Assembly: GCF_004331285.1 (NCBI RefSeq) | Contig: NZ_SJOH01000015.1 | Location: forward strand, 39,705-103,704 | DNA length: 64,000 nt | Reading direction: 5' to 3' | DNA from: Acinetobacter sp. ANC 3781 | GTDB taxonomy: Bacteria > Pseudomonadota > Gammaproteobacteria > Pseudomonadales > Moraxellaceae | Shown here: positions 45,647-56,457 of the stretch, one piece after another | Layout: every line of letters starts with the position of its first letter | Position numbering within the stretch: the first letter of the stretch is position 1 | Made by a program: the position numbers and the translations under genes | The notes under the pieces: generated by a model | Database searches by the model: none | What the model was told of the DNA's origin: nothing | The model's input: the letters and a program-made list of their open reading frames with translations, nothing else

Positions 45647-48163
45647 ATGAAAAAGCTATCTCGTTCGGGACATGTTCATCCATTTTTTTTGATCATAATT
45701 ATAACCTTGGTCGCAATTCCGATGGGATTCTATGGCATGTATCTCTATATTGCCCCATCTTTACCTAAAATGACCACTTTAAAAAAGGCGCCGTTATTAA
45801 AGCCCTTGCAAGTATATAGTGCTGATAATGAGCTTATTGCAGAGTATGGTGGCAAGTTATCTGTTCCTGTAGAATACAAACAAATTCCCAAACCATTTAT
45901 TTCTGCCTTTCTGGCAGCAGAAGATTCCTCTTTTTTTGAACATAGTGGTATTAGTTTTAAAAGCTTAGGGCGAGCCGTCAGTGAAACCCTTACAGGATCG
46001 AATGTGCAAACGGGTGGTTCAACCATCACCATGCAAGTGGCAAAAAATTATTATTTAAGTCCTGAACGGACACTGAAGCGCAAACTGACTGAAGTTTTCC
46101 TGGCTCGAAAAATAGAACAAAATCTAACTAAAGAAGAAATTCTCACGCTCTATGTAAACAAAATTTTCTTAGGGAAAAATGCTTACGGGATTGCTGCTGC
46201 AGCGAAAATTTATTACAACAAAAGCCTGGATCAGCTCAGTATTGCTCAAATGGCAATGATTTCTGGCCTGCCCAAAGCACCCTCCAAATACAATCCTGTA
46301 GTTAATCCAACACGTGCCCTGGAACGTCGTAACTGGATTCTCGGACGCATGCTGCAATTGGGTTATATTAATCAGTCACAATATCAAAAAGCCATTGCTG
46401 AACCGGTTAATCTGGATATGCCTGATCGTGGTATTAACAATAAATTCCCCTATGTCGGGGAAATGGTTCGTTCTGAATTGGTAGAAAAATTTGGCGAACA
46501 AGCCATTGATTCTGGTTATAAAGTTTATACAACTGTCGACAGTAAACGCCAAGCCTATGCAGAACAGGCGGTGCAACAAGGTTTAGAGGCTTATGATCGT
46601 CGACATGGTTGGCGCGGTGCTGAAGCAAATGATAAACCACTGACTGAATTCAGTTCATACGCAAATACTTATCCTGCGAAAGTCATTAAAGTAAATAGCA
46701 ATTCTTTTGATGCAATGATGCAAGATGGCTCTACCGTGACCGTGCCTTGGTCAGGGATGTCCTGGGCTTCTCCTTATCGAAATGCCAACAGTGTTGGTCC
46801 TGCTCCACGTCAAGCTTCTCAAATTGTTAAAGTTAAAGATATTATTCGGTTACGTCCTAACGATAATAAAACCTCATGGGCGCTGATTCAAACGCCTAAA
46901 GTTCAGGGTCAACTGATCGCAATCAATCCAAATAATGGTGCAATTGAAGCCATTGTCGGTGGATATAATTTTTATCAATCTAAATTCAACCGTGCCCTAC
47001 AAGGCTGGCGCCAGCCTGGTTCAACCATTAAGCCTTTTGTATATGCTTTGGCACTCGAACGTGGTATGACGCCTTATAGCATGGTCAATGACAGCCCGAT
47101 TACGATTGGCAAATGGTCACCCAGGAACTCGGATGGGCGTTATTTAGGGATAATACCTTTACGTCGTGCTTTATATTTATCTCGAAATACTGTGTCTGTT
47201 CGATTGTTACAAACTGTCGGAATTGAACGTACACGCCAGTTATTCATGGATTTTGGCCTGCAGGAAAATCAGATTCCGCGTAACTACACCATTGCCTTAG
47301 GCACACCGCAAGTGCTTCCAATTCAAATGGCAACTGGCTATGCCACCTTTGCTAATGGCGGTTACCGTATTCAGCCACATTTTATTGATCGTATTGAAGA
47401 TGCTTACGGCAAAGTGATTTATCAAAGCAATCCAGACTATGCATGCATTGCATGTATCAATCAAAAAGAAGAGACTGAATCAGCTGAACCAGTGACCCCC
47501 GATGACGAAGTAATTCAAGTCACCAATCAAACCCTGCAAGCAGAAAAAGAACTGGCGCAACTGCAGCTAGATGAATCAAAAAGTAAATATCGCCAAGCAC
47601 AGCGTATTTTAAAATCCAGTTCTGCTTATGACATGGCCAACATTCTACGTGATGTGATCCAACAGGGTACCGGCCGTGCAGCACTTAAAATTGGTCGTGA
47701 CGATATTGGCGGTAAAACAGGAACCACCAATGATGCTAAAGATGCCTGGTTTGCTGGATTCAACGGCAAGCTTGTTACTGTAACATGGGTCGGTTTTGAC
47801 CAGCCCACTACCCTTGGTCGTCGTGAATATGGTGGTGTAGCCGCTTTACCGATCTGGACCAATTTTATGGGTAATGCTTTGCAAGGCACCCCGGCAGCAT
47901 GGGTGCATTTCGACAAAAATGCCAAAGCACCAACCAACCGCACCCAGACTGTGACGATTGGCGAACCGGTCAGAGAGGATCGCTCTTCCCCACCCTTGGC
48001 TCGCCCATTGTACCGTCCAGCGCCTGTTGTCCCAACAGTCGCACCTGAACGTGACTTTGACGATTTGCCTGGAGAAGAAATACAAGCTCCAGAAGATACC
48101 CCACAAAAACCAGCCAGCAATAGACCGGATGCGATTCAACAGCTTCTCGATGTATTTGAATAA
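45647..48163 (+). CDS. ponA: Penicillin-binding protein 1A (bifunctional)
   Basis: An 838-residue class A PBP. A short cytoplasmic tail and one membrane helix (about 12 to 35) are followed by the GT51 glycosyltransferase domain (LAAEDSSFFEHSGISFK, GGSTITMQVAKN, YVNKIFLGKNAYGI), an inserted OB-like region and the transpeptidase domain with GSTIKPF (Ser nucleophile), LSRNTVS as S-x-N and GGKTGTTNDAKDAW as K-T-G. The C-terminus is Pro-rich. It is divergent from pilM and ends at a bidirectional terminator. Confidence 0.96.
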   Translation: MKKLSRSGHVHPFFLIIIITLVAIPMGFYGMYLYIAPSLPKMTTLKKAPLLKPLQVYSADNELIAEYGGKLSVPVEYKQIPKPFISAFLAAEDSSFFEHSGISFKSLGRAVSETLTGSNVQTGGSTITMQVAKNYYLSPERTLKRKLTEVFLARKIEQNLTKEEILTLYVNKIFLGKNAYGIAAAAKIYYNKSLDQLSIAQMAMISGLPKAPSKYNPVVNPTRALERRNWILGRMLQLGYINQSQYQKAIAEPVNLDMPDRGINNKFPYVGEMVRSELVEKFGEQAIDSGYKVYTTVDSKRQAYAEQAVQQGLEAYDRRHGWRGAEANDKPLTEFSSYANTYPAKVIKVNSNSFDAMMQDGSTVTVPWSGMSWASPYRNANSVGPAPRQASQIVKVKDIIRLRPNDNKTSWALIQTPKVQGQLIAINPNNGAIEAIVGGYNFYQSKFNRALQGWRQPGSTIKPFVYALALERGMTPYSMVNDSPITIGKWSPRNSDGRYLGIIPLRRALYLSRNTVSVRLLQTVGIERTRQLFMDFGLQENQIPRNYTIALGTPQVLPIQMATGYATFANGGYRIQPHFIDRIEDAYGKVIYQSNPDYACIACINQKEETESAEPVTPDDEVIQVTNQTLQAEKELAQLQLDESKSKYRQAQRILKSSSAYDMANILRDVIQQGTGRAALKIGRDDIGGKTGTTNDAKDAWFAGFNGKLVTVTWVGFDQPTTLGRREYGGVAALPIWTNFMGNALQGTPAAWVHFDKNAKAPTNRTQTVTIGEPVREDRSSPPLARPLYRPAPVVPTVAPERDFDDLPGEEIQAPEDTPQKPASNRPDAIQQLLDVFE

Positions 48164-48169
48164 AGCCAT

Positions 48170-48195
48170 AAAAAGCCCTCAAATGAGGGCTTTTT
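48170..48195. terminator. Bidirectional terminator between ponA and rlmA
   Basis: Stem AAAAGCCCTC / GAGGGCTTTTT with an AAAT loop between convergent genes. Confidence 0.87.
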
Positions 48196-48202
48196 ATTTA
48201 GC

Positions 48203-49006
48203 TTATTTCTTTTTAAATAAATAAATCTGGAACTGTCCTTTTAACTTAAAGTGTTCGTTCTGCTCTAAAGCCTGACGACGCTCAGGTTTCGCTTTATAAG
48301 CATAAGGGGTCATGGCAATCAGGTTCTTCAAGTCCGTTTGCTGTACTGTGAAAGGCGCATCTACCACGCTTTGATCTACCAATTCAAAAGCATCTGCCAA
48401 TTGATCAACAAATTTATGCGGTTCATGCGGATTGACTTCCTCAAACAAATCTTCACGCATCGCATATAAGTGTTCAGTTGCAGGAGTCACCACCATCAAA
48501 TAGGCATTCGGCTTCAGCACCCGCAATATTTCCTGTTTGGGAATCGGACTAAATAAACTGGTACATAAGTCAATTGAAGCCTCTAAAACAGGAAGGGTTG
48601 CACCAGTTGCTACCACCCAAGTCACTTTTTTATTGAGTTTGGCCGCAACCTGTACGGCATTTTTGGCAATATCCACCCCTACACATTGCAGCACCTCGGC
48701 CTGCATGGCATTGGTGTAATAACCTTCGCCACAACCAATATCCAGCAGGTTTTCAATACGTAACTCACGAATTTTCTTGACTACCGCCTGTAGCAATGGC
48801 GCATAGAAACCGGCACTTAAAAATGCCCGGCGTGCCTGTACCGATTCCACAGTATCACCTGGGTTTTTACTATGTTTATGCTGTACCACATGCAAGTTGA
48901 CATAACCCTGTTTTGACACGTCATAACTGTGGTTATTGATACAGCGCCATGTTTTCTCGGTCAGCTTGAGGGCTTCACGGCAGACAGGACACATCAGCAG
49001 ATTCAT
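48203..49006 (-). CDS. rlmA: 23S rRNA (guanine-N1)-methyltransferase RlmA-like
   Basis: A 267-residue SAM methyltransferase with an N-terminal zinc-ribbon (MCPVC, then C and H in CINNHSYD) and the RlmA sequences SKQGYVNL and KNPGDTVESVQARRAFL. The SAM loop is LLDIGCGEGYYT, and the acidic strand is CVGVDIAKNAV. RlmA methylates G745 in E. coli 23S rRNA; the related TlrB acts on G748. The gene lies alone between ponA and mraY. Confidence 0.88.
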   Translation of the reverse strand: MNLLMCPVCREALKLTEKTWRCINNHSYDVSKQGYVNLHVVQHKHSKNPGDTVESVQARRAFLSAGFYAPLLQAVVKKIRELRIENLLDIGCGEGYYTNAMQAEVLQCVGVDIAKNAVQVAAKLNKKVTWVVATGATLPVLEASIDLCTSLFSPIPKQEILRVLKPNAYLMVVTPATEHLYAMREDLFEEVNPHEPHKFVDQLADAFELVDQSVVDAPFTVQQTDLKNLIAMTPYAYKAKPERRQALEQNEHFKLKGQFQIYLFKKK

Positions 49007-49036
49007 ATTTCTCTCCAGTGCCTAAAATCAGGCGAT

Positions 49037-49076
49037 AAAAAAAGCCGGCAGATGTGGGAGCAAATGCCGGCTTTTC
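49037..49076 (-). terminator. Terminator after mraY
   Basis: Stem AAAAGCCGGCA / TGCCGGCTTTT (arms about 49040-49050 and 49065-49075) past the mraY stop. Confidence 0.85.
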
Positions 49077-49086
49077 GAATATTTGC

Positions 49087-50205
49087 TTAACGCAATTTTA
49101 AGGTCATTAAGCCTAAAACCACCAGCATAATTGTGATAATCCAGAAACGAATCACCACCTGGGTTTCACGCCAGCCTTTTTTCTCATAATGATGATGCAG
49201 CGGTGCCATTAAAAATACACGTTTGTTACGCATACGCAGTGAACCAATTTGCAGGAATACCGAAATGGCTTCAACCACAAACACACCGCCCATAATGGCA
49301 AAAACAATTTCCTGACGAACCATCACGGCAATCGTACCCAACATTGCACCCAGAGATAAGGCACCGACATCACCCATAAATACTTGTGCCGGATGTGCGT
49401 TATACCAAAGAAAGGCCAAGCCCGCACCAATCATTGCAGCACAAATCACCACCAGTTCAGATGAATATTTCACATAAGGCATATGCAGGTAATTGGCAAA
49501 ACGAACATCACCTGCAAGGTATGCAAACACCCCCAAACCTGCTGCAACAAGCACGATTGGCATAATCGCCAAACCATCCAGACCATCAGTCAGGTTAACT
49601 GCATTGGATGCACCGTTAATCACCAGATAAGTAAAGATAATAAAACCGATACCCAGCGGAATGGCAGACAAAGGGATACTAATATTTTTAAAGAACGGAA
49701 TCAGCAGATCCAGCATATTGGCGGTATGCACAGGATTCGCCTGCTGCGTCGCAATCACATACAGTGCAATACCAGCGCCTAACGATCCCACAGAGGTCCA
49801 GAAGAATTTTTTACGTGCAGGCAAGCCTGCATTGTCTTTATAACGGACTTTAATCCAGTCATCTGCCCAGCCCACAGCACCAAAGATCACCATCACGCCA
49901 AGCACAATCCAGACATAGGGATTGGATAAATCTGCCCAGAGCAAGGTGGATATCCCAATCGAGAGCAAGATCAAAATCCCGCCCATAGTCGGAGTGCCCA
50001 TTTTCTTGGCATGACCTTCAGGAGCAAAGGAACTGACTGCTTGGCCATATTTGAGTGCTTGTAGCTTGCGGATCATTACCGGGCCCAAGACCAGTCCAAT
50101 GGTCAATGCGGTTAAGACACTGAGCAAAGCACGTAATGTTAAATAACGAACCACCTGAAACGAGCTGTTATAACCCGCAAGTTGTTCAAATAGCCATAAC
50201 AGCAT
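49087..50205 (-). CDS. mraY: Phospho-MurNAc-pentapeptide translocase
   Basis: A 372-residue, ten-helix inner membrane enzyme that makes lipid I from UDP-MurNAc-pentapeptide and undecaprenyl phosphate. Visible are [23 protein letters not shown] (the D-D pair), [21 protein letters not shown] and the cytoplasmic HHHYEKKGW. It shares one base with murF's stop codon. It is the last gene of the local cell wall block; murD, ftsW and murG, which follow it in many bacteria, are not here. Confidence 0.97.
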   Translation of the reverse strand: MLLWLFEQLAGYNSSFQVVRYLTLRALLSVLTALTIGLVLGPVMIRKLQALKYGQAVSSFAPEGHAKKMGTPTMGGILILLSIGISTLLWADLSNPYVWIVLGVMVIFGAVGWADDWIKVRYKDNAGLPARKKFFWTSVGSLGAGIALYVIATQQANPVHTANMLDLLIPFFKNISIPLSAIPLGIGFIIFTYLVINGASNAVNLTDGLDGLAIMPIVLVAAGLGVFAYLAGDVRFANYLHMPYVKYSSELVVICAAMIGAGLAFLWYNAHPAQVFMGDVGALSLGAMLGTIAVMVRQEIVFAIMGGVFVVEAISVFLQIGSLRMRNKRVFLMAPLHHHYEKKGWRETQVVIRFWIITIMLVVLGLMTLKLR

Positions 50206-51611
50206 TAAATTTTCTCCATCAAATCAGCCATCAATGTTTCCATGTGGGTATAACGAGAACCTTTGAACAGGAAACTCATGGATTGAGGTTGATGTGTTTC
50301 AATTAAACTGAGCAAGAAAGGTAAAGCCTGTTCTTGGGTCAGGAAAGCCTGCATTTTTTTACCATATTGAGTACTACGTGCCCCTTCTTGTGTAGCAGGT
50401 GCAAACTCACCCACTGCCACCACAAAATTGACACCTGTCGCAACCAAATCTCGGCCCAACATATAATGTTGTTGTGCCGCGCTTGCACCTAATTCGCCAA
50501 TATCGCCAATCACCATCACTTTCACCCCCTCTTGCTGAGCAAGCACTTCAGCTGCTGCACGCATCGAGGTCGGATTGGCGTTGTAGGTATCATCAATGAA
50601 CAAATAGTTTTTAGCTGCAATAAAATTCAAGCGACCTTTGGCACTTGTCGCCTGTTCTAGACCTGTCACAATTTCATTTAAAGCAATACCAATTGCGAGC
50701 GCGAAAGCGGTCGCAGCAGTGGCATTCTGGACATTATGCTCACCGGCAAACGGTAGGTTGACCTGGCGTAGACCATTCGGTGTATTTAAAGTAAAACTGG
50801 ATGATTGTGGATGCAATTCAATTTCCGTTGCAAACACATCACCATTTTCGCCAAAGCTTAATACCTGTTCGGTTTGTACGGCTTGACGGATCGTATCAGT
50901 AAAATCATCTGCAGCCGGTACAATCGAGGTACCGGTTTTGGCAATATGGGCATAAATTTCAGATTTAGCACGGCAGATGCCATCGCGTCCGCCAAACTCA
51001 CCCAAATGCGCAGTACCAATATTAATGATCCCGGCAACATGCGGTTGCACCAGATTTGAGGTGTAATCAATTTCACCCTGATGACTTGCACCCAATTCCA
51101 TCACTGCGTACTGATGTTCGGCACGAAGCTCTAACAACATCACCGGCACACCTAAATCATTGTTTAAGTTACCGCGAGTAATCAACGTAGGTGCCAAGCG
51201 AGATAAAATACTACCCAGCATTTCTTTAGTCGTGGTTTTACCACTACTGCCGGTCAGCGCAATTACTTTCACTTGTGAATTTTGCGCACGGCGATAAGCG
51301 CCTAAATGGCCGAGGGCCAAACGCGTATCTGCAACCACGAGCTGGCAAATATCTGCATCCACCGGATGACTGACAATGGCAATTTCGCAACCCTGTGCTG
51401 CAACTTGAGCAATAAAATCGTGTGCATCAAAACGTTCGCCTTGTAGCGCTAAAAAAGCATCGGCTTTTTCAGCATCACGGGAATCCGTCAAAATTCGTTT
51501 AATATTGCCTTGAGGCACTTTCTCATTCAACCAGTAACCTTGAGTGGCATCCGTAAGCTGTGCAGCTGTCCACGGCTCCAAAGGCACCGTACTGGTAGTC
51601 GATGTATGCAT
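50205..51611 (-). CDS. murF: UDP-MurNAc-tripeptide D-Ala-D-Ala ligase
   Basis: A 468-residue Mur ligase that adds D-Ala-D-Ala. The ATP site is [13 protein letters not shown] (about residue 109); central domain [19 protein letters not shown] and [12 protein letters not shown]-terminal [20 protein letters not shown] are typical. ATG follows TAGGAAAC. It is 9 bases past murE. Confidence 0.97.
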   Translation of the reverse strand: MHTSTTSTVPLEPWTAAQLTDATQGYWLNEKVPQGNIKRILTDSRDAEKADAFLALQGERFDAHDFIAQVAAQGCEIAIVSHPVDADICQLVVADTRLALGHLGAYRRAQNSQVKVIALTGSSGKTTTKEMLGSILSRLAPTLITRGNLNNDLGVPVMLLELRAEHQYAVMELGASHQGEIDYTSNLVQPHVAGIINIGTAHLGEFGGRDGICRAKSEIYAHIAKTGTSIVPAADDFTDTIRQAVQTEQVLSFGENGDVFATEIELHPQSSSFTLNTPNGLRQVNLPFAGEHNVQNATAATAFALAIGIALNEIVTGLEQATSAKGRLNFIAAKNYLFIDDTYNANPTSMRAAAEVLAQQEGVKVMVIGDIGELGASAAQQHYMLGRDLVATGVNFVVAVGEFAPATQEGARSTQYGKKMQAFLTQEQALPFLLSLIETHQPQSMSFLFKGSRYTHMETLMADLMEKI

Positions 51612-51620
51612 TTTTGTTTC

Positions 51621-53117
51621 CTATTGAGCCGGATAAGCTGAAGCTGTGGTGTGATGTTGGGTAGCAATTGCAGATTGCACTTCAATCACGTCATCAAACC
51701 AGTGACGCACGCCATCAATCTCTTGATAATTTTCATGACCTTTACCGGCAATGACCACGATATCGCCTGCTTGGGCTTTTTGCACGGCAAATTTAATTGC
51801 TTCACGGCGGTCATGAATTTCATGGACAGTATCAACTGCAACATTAATCCCCGCTTTCATGTCAGCAAAAATTTGTTCTGGGTCTTCCGTACGTGGATTA
51901 TCTGAGGTAATCAAGGCAATATCTGCACCATTGAGTGCCGCTTGCGTCATCAATGGTCGCTTGCCCCGATCACGATCCCCACCACAGCCAAATACCGCCC
52001 ACAATCGATTCGACACATGACGTTTTAAGGTATTGAGCACCTGAATCAAGGCATCTGGGGTATGCGCATAATCCACCACAAATAATCGGTCTGCGTCACG
52101 AATCACCTGCATACGACCTGGCGCACCTTTTAATTGTGCAACGGTTGAAATTAGTGTGGCAAGATCAAAGCCGGCTTGCTCTGCAGTCACTAAACTTGCC
52201 ACCAGGTTTTCTACATTAAAATGACCCAGTAACGGACTCTGCACGTCAAACTTACCTTGCTGGGTAATCAGTTTAAAGTTTGCACCATTTAAGCTGTATT
52301 GAATATCTTCAACCTGATAATCCGCAGTTTGCGTGGTTGAATAGGTCAGAATTTTTGGTTGTGCTGGATTGGCTTTTACCGCATCAAGCATGACTTGGGC
52401 GTATTCATCATCAATATTGATAATCGCGACTTTTAAACTTGGAAGTTTGAATAAGCATGACTTGGCTTCAGCATACGCTTCAAGCGTGCCATGGTAATCT
52501 AAATGATCACGGCTTAAATTACTGTAGGCTGCAATTTCAATATCGCAGCCATTCAAACGGCCCTGTTCCAGACCATGGGAACTGGCTTCAATTGCAGCAA
52601 ATTCAGCACCAGCTTGAGCATAGCCATGCAAGGCATTTTGCAGTTGCAAGGCATCGAGTGTGGTATGCGAAGATGCCTGCAGATTCGGCAGAATTCCGTT
52701 ACCCGTAGTCCCCATCACTGCACATTTCTTGCCTTGCAACATTAGCAATTCGGCCACCAGTCGTGAAATGGTGGTTTTACCATTGGTTCCTGTCACCGCA
52801 AGAATTCGTGCTGCTGGTACAGGCTGAGTCGCTTGCAGATATAGTTTTTGCCATGTTCCCATCAAATGACGGACATTCGGTACAACCACACTGTTTTCCA
52901 AACCCAAATCGGCTTCACTGACCACAGCTAATGCACCATGTGCTAAAGCTGACTGTGCAAACTGCAAGGTTTTTTCCGGTTGAGAAAAACTATTCAGGGC
53001 AATAAAAATTTGCCCTGGTTCAACTTTACGACTATCTAGACCAAAGCCACTGAATGGCTGGGTCATCCATTCAGCGATTTTTGCGGCAGTGTAGAGCTCT
53101 TGAAATGTAAGGGACAT
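51621..53117 (-). CDS. murE: UDP-MurNAc-dipeptide:meso-diaminopimelate ligase
   Basis: A 498-residue Mur ligase. The ATP loop VTGTNGKTTISRL, the carbamylated-Lys region and the C-terminal DNPRTEDP motif are visible; D-N-P-R selects meso-diaminopimelate rather than lysine, as expected for a Gram-negative wall. Residue ASSHGLEQGRL holds the UMAG contact. The gene lies 10 bases past ftsI. Confidence 0.97.
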   Translation of the reverse strand: MSLTFQELYTAAKIAEWMTQPFSGFGLDSRKVEPGQIFIALNSFSQPEKTLQFAQSALAHGALAVVSEADLGLENSVVVPNVRHLMGTWQKLYLQATQPVPAARILAVTGTNGKTTISRLVAELLMLQGKKCAVMGTTGNGILPNLQASSHTTLDALQLQNALHGYAQAGAEFAAIEASSHGLEQGRLNGCDIEIAAYSNLSRDHLDYHGTLEAYAEAKSCLFKLPSLKVAIINIDDEYAQVMLDAVKANPAQPKILTYSTTQTADYQVEDIQYSLNGANFKLITQQGKFDVQSPLLGHFNVENLVASLVTAEQAGFDLATLISTVAQLKGAPGRMQVIRDADRLFVVDYAHTPDALIQVLNTLKRHVSNRLWAVFGCGGDRDRGKRPLMTQAALNGADIALITSDNPRTEDPEQIFADMKAGINVAVDTVHEIHDRREAIKFAVQKAQAGDIVVIAGKGHENYQEIDGVRHWFDDVIEVQSAIATQHHTTASAYPAQ

Positions 53118-53127
53118 TCATCACCTG

Positions 53128-54951
53128 TTACTGGATTTTGGGAGTATCTAAAGGTTTATCTAAAGGCACGTTCATTAGACGTAGCGATTCTTGCATTACA
53201 CGTGCGAATACCGGAGCTGAAACCGTACCACCATAGTAAGAGCCTTGGGGATTTTCCACCACGACAATCATGGCCAAGCGCGGATCGCTCACCGGCGCGA
53301 CACCTGCAAATAAAGCACGATATTCGCTGGTTGAATAACCTTTACGGTCAGCACGCAGTTTATGGGCAGTACCTGTTTTACCGGCCACACGATAGCCAGG
53401 AATGGTGGCACGTGTAGCGGTTCCGCCTGGCAATGTCGCTGTTTCCATCATTAACAGCACTTGATCGGCAATTTTCGCATCAATGATTTGCTCACCCTTC
53501 GGTGGCTGTTCTAACTTATATAAACTTAAAGGCACCTTGACGCCTTTATTGGCAAGCATGGCATAAGCATCCGCAATTTGCAGCACTGTCGCATTCAGGC
53601 CATAACCATAAGCCATGGTACCTACTTCAGAGACATTCCATTTGCTTGGTGGCAAGATTAAGCCTCCACTTTCGCCCGGGAATTTCACTGCCGAACGCTG
53701 CCCCATGCCTACACGCTTATAAAAAGTCGGCAAAGTGGCATAAGGCAAGGACAATGCAAGTTTCGCAACACCCACGTTAGATGATTTCTGGATAATGCCA
53801 CCTAAAGTCAGTGCACCATAGTTATGCGTATCGCGAATGGTATGGTTACCAATGCGCATACTACCCGGTGAAGTATTCACCACCGAATTTGCAGTATATT
53901 TACCACTTTCCAGAGCCATAGCGACAGTCAAGGGTTTCATGGTTGAACCCGGTTCAAATGAATCGACTGCACCCCGGTTACGCATGGCATCTTTATTGCC
54001 TAAACTTTTTTTATCATTCGGGTTGTAAGACGGCCAACTGGTCATGGCCAGAATTTCACCCGTTTTGATATCTACTGCAATGGCAGTCGCTGAACGGGCG
54101 TTATTGGCCACTCCGGCAGCGGTTAATTCACGGTACATAATATATTGAAGACGTGAATCAATACTTAAGGTGATATTTTCCCCCGCTTCAACTTCTTTAA
54201 TCACTTCCGGATCTTTAAAACGGTTGCCTTTTTTATCACGGACGATCTGCTGTTCACCATCATGACCGGATAAAGCAGTATTTAGCTGCATTTCCAAACC
54301 TTCAATACCAGTGCCTTCACTATTGGTTAAACCAATAATTTGTGCATTCGGCTGTGGCTGCGGATAGTAACGTTTATAGTTTTTTTCAGTATAAACCGCC
54401 TGAAACTCGCGTTTTGCGATCAGTTCAGCTTGCTGCGGTGGAATTTCTTTTTGCAGAACCAAATAGCGTGAACGTGGTTTATCGTTCATTTTCTTTTTTA
54501 ACTCGGCACGATCAATTCCAACCGCATCGGCAAGTTCGTCCAGGTTTAAGTTTTTATCCGGTAATTGACGTTTTAATTTACGGTTATTTGGATCTTTGGC
54601 CAGTTCGGCAGTAATCTCATCAAACTGTTTTTTAGCTTCAAAATAGTCACGCGGATCAATCACCACTTTCATGACTGGGGTACTAATGGCTAATGGCACA
54701 CCATGACGATCATAAATCACGCCACGCATTGCCTTGACTTTTTCCGTTCTTAAAATGTTGGCATTGGCTTTGTTCTGTAAAAAGTCTTTATTGATGACCT
54801 GCACGTAAAATGCACGCGCCACTAAAGCCAAAAAGCAGAGTAAAACCACACTCCACATCAGATAAAAACGCCACATATCCACGCTAAGGGTATTTTTATC
54901 ACTAATAGACTGCTGCTTTTTACGCACTTGCTTGTTTCTCTTGTCCACCAT
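53128..54951 (-). CDS. ftsI: Peptidoglycan DD-transpeptidase FtsI (PBP3)
   Basis: A 607-residue class B PBP for septal wall synthesis. Cytoplasmic tail rich in Lys/Arg, one membrane helix (about 27 to 47), pedestal domain and transpeptidase domain with SFEPGSTMKPLTVA (Ser nucleophile in STMK), IIQKSSNVGVAKL (S-S-N) and RVAGKTGTAHKLR (K-T-G). It lies 13 bases past ftsL and needs FtsW, encoded elsewhere. Confidence 0.97.
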   Translation of the reverse strand: MVDKRNKQVRKKQQSISDKNTLSVDMWRFYLMWSVVLLCFLALVARAFYVQVINKDFLQNKANANILRTEKVKAMRGVIYDRHGVPLAISTPVMKVVIDPRDYFEAKKQFDEITAELAKDPNNRKLKRQLPDKNLNLDELADAVGIDRAELKKKMNDKPRSRYLVLQKEIPPQQAELIAKREFQAVYTEKNYKRYYPQPQPNAQIIGLTNSEGTGIEGLEMQLNTALSGHDGEQQIVRDKKGNRFKDPEVIKEVEAGENITLSIDSRLQYIMYRELTAAGVANNARSATAIAVDIKTGEILAMTSWPSYNPNDKKSLGNKDAMRNRGAVDSFEPGSTMKPLTVAMALESGKYTANSVVNTSPGSMRIGNHTIRDTHNYGALTLGGIIQKSSNVGVAKLALSLPYATLPTFYKRVGMGQRSAVKFPGESGGLILPPSKWNVSEVGTMAYGYGLNATVLQIADAYAMLANKGVKVPLSLYKLEQPPKGEQIIDAKIADQVLLMMETATLPGGTATRATIPGYRVAGKTGTAHKLRADRKGYSTSEYRALFAGVAPVSDPRLAMIVVVENPQGSYYGGTVSAPVFARVMQESLRLMNVPLDKPLDTPKIQ

Positions 54952-54964
54952 ATTACAGCTAGCC

Positions 54965-55297
54965 TTATTTTTTATCTTCTGAAGTCATTGGTAAAGAAAT
55001 TACAACCGTCTGCGCTGCAGGTGGCGAGTACATTCGCAACTGAGTCACAGCACGTGTACCAATTTGCGCTGTTGCACCAAAGGTTTGCTGCTCAATAAGC
55101 AAACGCCCCCACTCTGCATTCAGATCATCCCTTTCCCGATTAAAGGCACTTAATTCACGGTAATCATGACGATATTCAAAAACCTGAAAAACCACCATAA
55201 GGGCACTAAAAAACACCAATACCAGTAAAACGACATAACTGATGGTTTTTTTCATCGCTAATTTTTCTGTTTTCTTTTCAACAACTTCAGTTTTCAT
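54965..55297 (-). CDS. ftsL: Cell division protein FtsL
   Basis: A 110-residue bitopic protein: short cytoplasmic tail with MKTEVVEKKTEKLAMKK, one membrane helix (about 18 to 40), then a periplasmic coiled coil (FEYRHDYRELSAFNRERDDL, NAEWGRLLIEQQTFG). Low conservation is normal; its place between rsmH and ftsI is decisive. Shares one base with rsmH's stop. Confidence 0.92.
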   Translation of the reverse strand: MKTEVVEKKTEKLAMKKTISYVVLLVLVFFSALMVVFQVFEYRHDYRELSAFNRERDDLNAEWGRLLIEQQTFGATAQIGTRAVTQLRMYSPPAAQTVVISLPMTSEDKK

Positions 55298-56220
55298 TAT
55301 TCGCCTTTCGAAGCTAATCGTTCTGCAACTCTAAGCCATGCACTACGTGAACGAAAATTGGCTTTAATCTCTTCTTCACTGGCACGTACACGGGAAATTT
55401 TCTTTAACCGACGAGTATCTTCCCGTTCTTGTGGCATACCCCAACTGGTATCTTCCGCTAAAGTTGATTCTTTTTGAATAAACTGTTTAATTAAACGGTC
55501 TTCTAGCGAGTGGAAACTAATCACAGCTAAACGTCCTCCAGTTTTTAGCACATCCACCGCTTGCGGCAGGAAAGCTTCAATATCTTCTAATTCTTTATTA
55601 ATGGCAATACGAATGCCTTGAAAAGTTCGGGTTGCCGCATGTTTATTTTTTTCCCATTTAGGATGGGCAACTTTCACAATTTCAGCCAGTTGTGCTGTCG
55701 TTTCAATATAACCCGCAGCTTTAATGGCTTTGGCAATACGACGACTATAACGTTCTTCACCATATTGAAAAATAACATTGGCTAAGGCTTCTTCTTCAAT
55801 ATTAACCAGCCATTCCGCTGCAGTCGGACCTTTCGAATTGTCCATACGCATATCCAGTGGCCCATCTTTCATAAAACTAAAACCACGTTCAGCCTGATCA
55901 AGTTGCGGAGATGACACGCCTAAATCTGCCATCACGCCATCAACCAAACCAATGCCACGTGCTTCAAGCTCTTGTTTTAAATCTGCAAAACTGGCATGAA
56001 TAATTTTAAAACGTGAATCTTCTTGTTCTAGTAGTGCCGCAGTTTCTAAAGCCTGTGGATCTTTATCAAACCCATATACACGTGCATTTTCATCTAATTT
56101 AGACAGCAATAAACGGGTATGCCCCCCTCGGCCAAAGGTACCATCGACATAAATTCCTGTATTTCGATCTGCCAATAAGGCATCAACAGTTTCGTGAAGT
56201 AATACAGAAATATGCGACAT
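55297..56220 (-). CDS. rsmH: 16S rRNA (cytosine1402-N4)-methyltransferase
   Basis: A 307-residue SAM methyltransferase that starts MSHISVLLHETVDALLADRN and contains YVDGTFGRGGHTRLLL, DLGVSSPQLDQAERGFSF, and the C-terminal FHSLEDRLIKQF block. It methylates C1402 in the P-site of 16S rRNA. It heads the wall block here, with no mraZ upstream. The promoter should lie in 56221-56410, which holds no gene. Confidence 0.97.
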   Translation of the reverse strand: MSHISVLLHETVDALLADRNTGIYVDGTFGRGGHTRLLLSKLDENARVYGFDKDPQALETAALLEQEDSRFKIIHASFADLKQELEARGIGLVDGVMADLGVSSPQLDQAERGFSFMKDGPLDMRMDNSKGPTAAEWLVNIEEEALANVIFQYGEERYSRRIAKAIKAAGYIETTAQLAEIVKVAHPKWEKNKHAATRTFQGIRIAINKELEDIEAFLPQAVDVLKTGGRLAVISFHSLEDRLIKQFIQKESTLAEDTSWGMPQEREDTRRLKKISRVRASEEEIKANFRSRSAWLRVAERLASKGE

Positions 56221-56410
56221 AAGGGTTCAATCAATACTGTGAAAAATGTAACTGCACATTATTACCTTGTTTTGATAAAGCTCCAAACGACTTTTTGTAG
56301 GGAAATATTACTTTTCATAGGGAAAACCGTTTTTGGATTTATTCATTCCAGATTTAGCTCATATTTAATCTGAACTGAGATCATTTTAAATAATACATCT
56401 GGTCAGAATA

Positions 56411-56439
56411 AAAAAGCCTCCCAACTCAGGAGGCTTTTT
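56411..56439 (-). terminator. Terminator after the first sulfate-binding protein gene
   Basis: Stem AAAAAGCCTCC / GGAGGCTTTTT with a seven-base loop, 19 bases past the stop codon. Confidence 0.88.
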
Positions 56440-56457
56440 AAATCACACAGCAAGCAT

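Noticed and set aside
47626..48120. 164-codon open frame on the minus strand opposite ponA
   Set aside because: It lies entirely within the C-terminal part of ponA, has no known motif and no ribosome binding site; it is a shadow frame.
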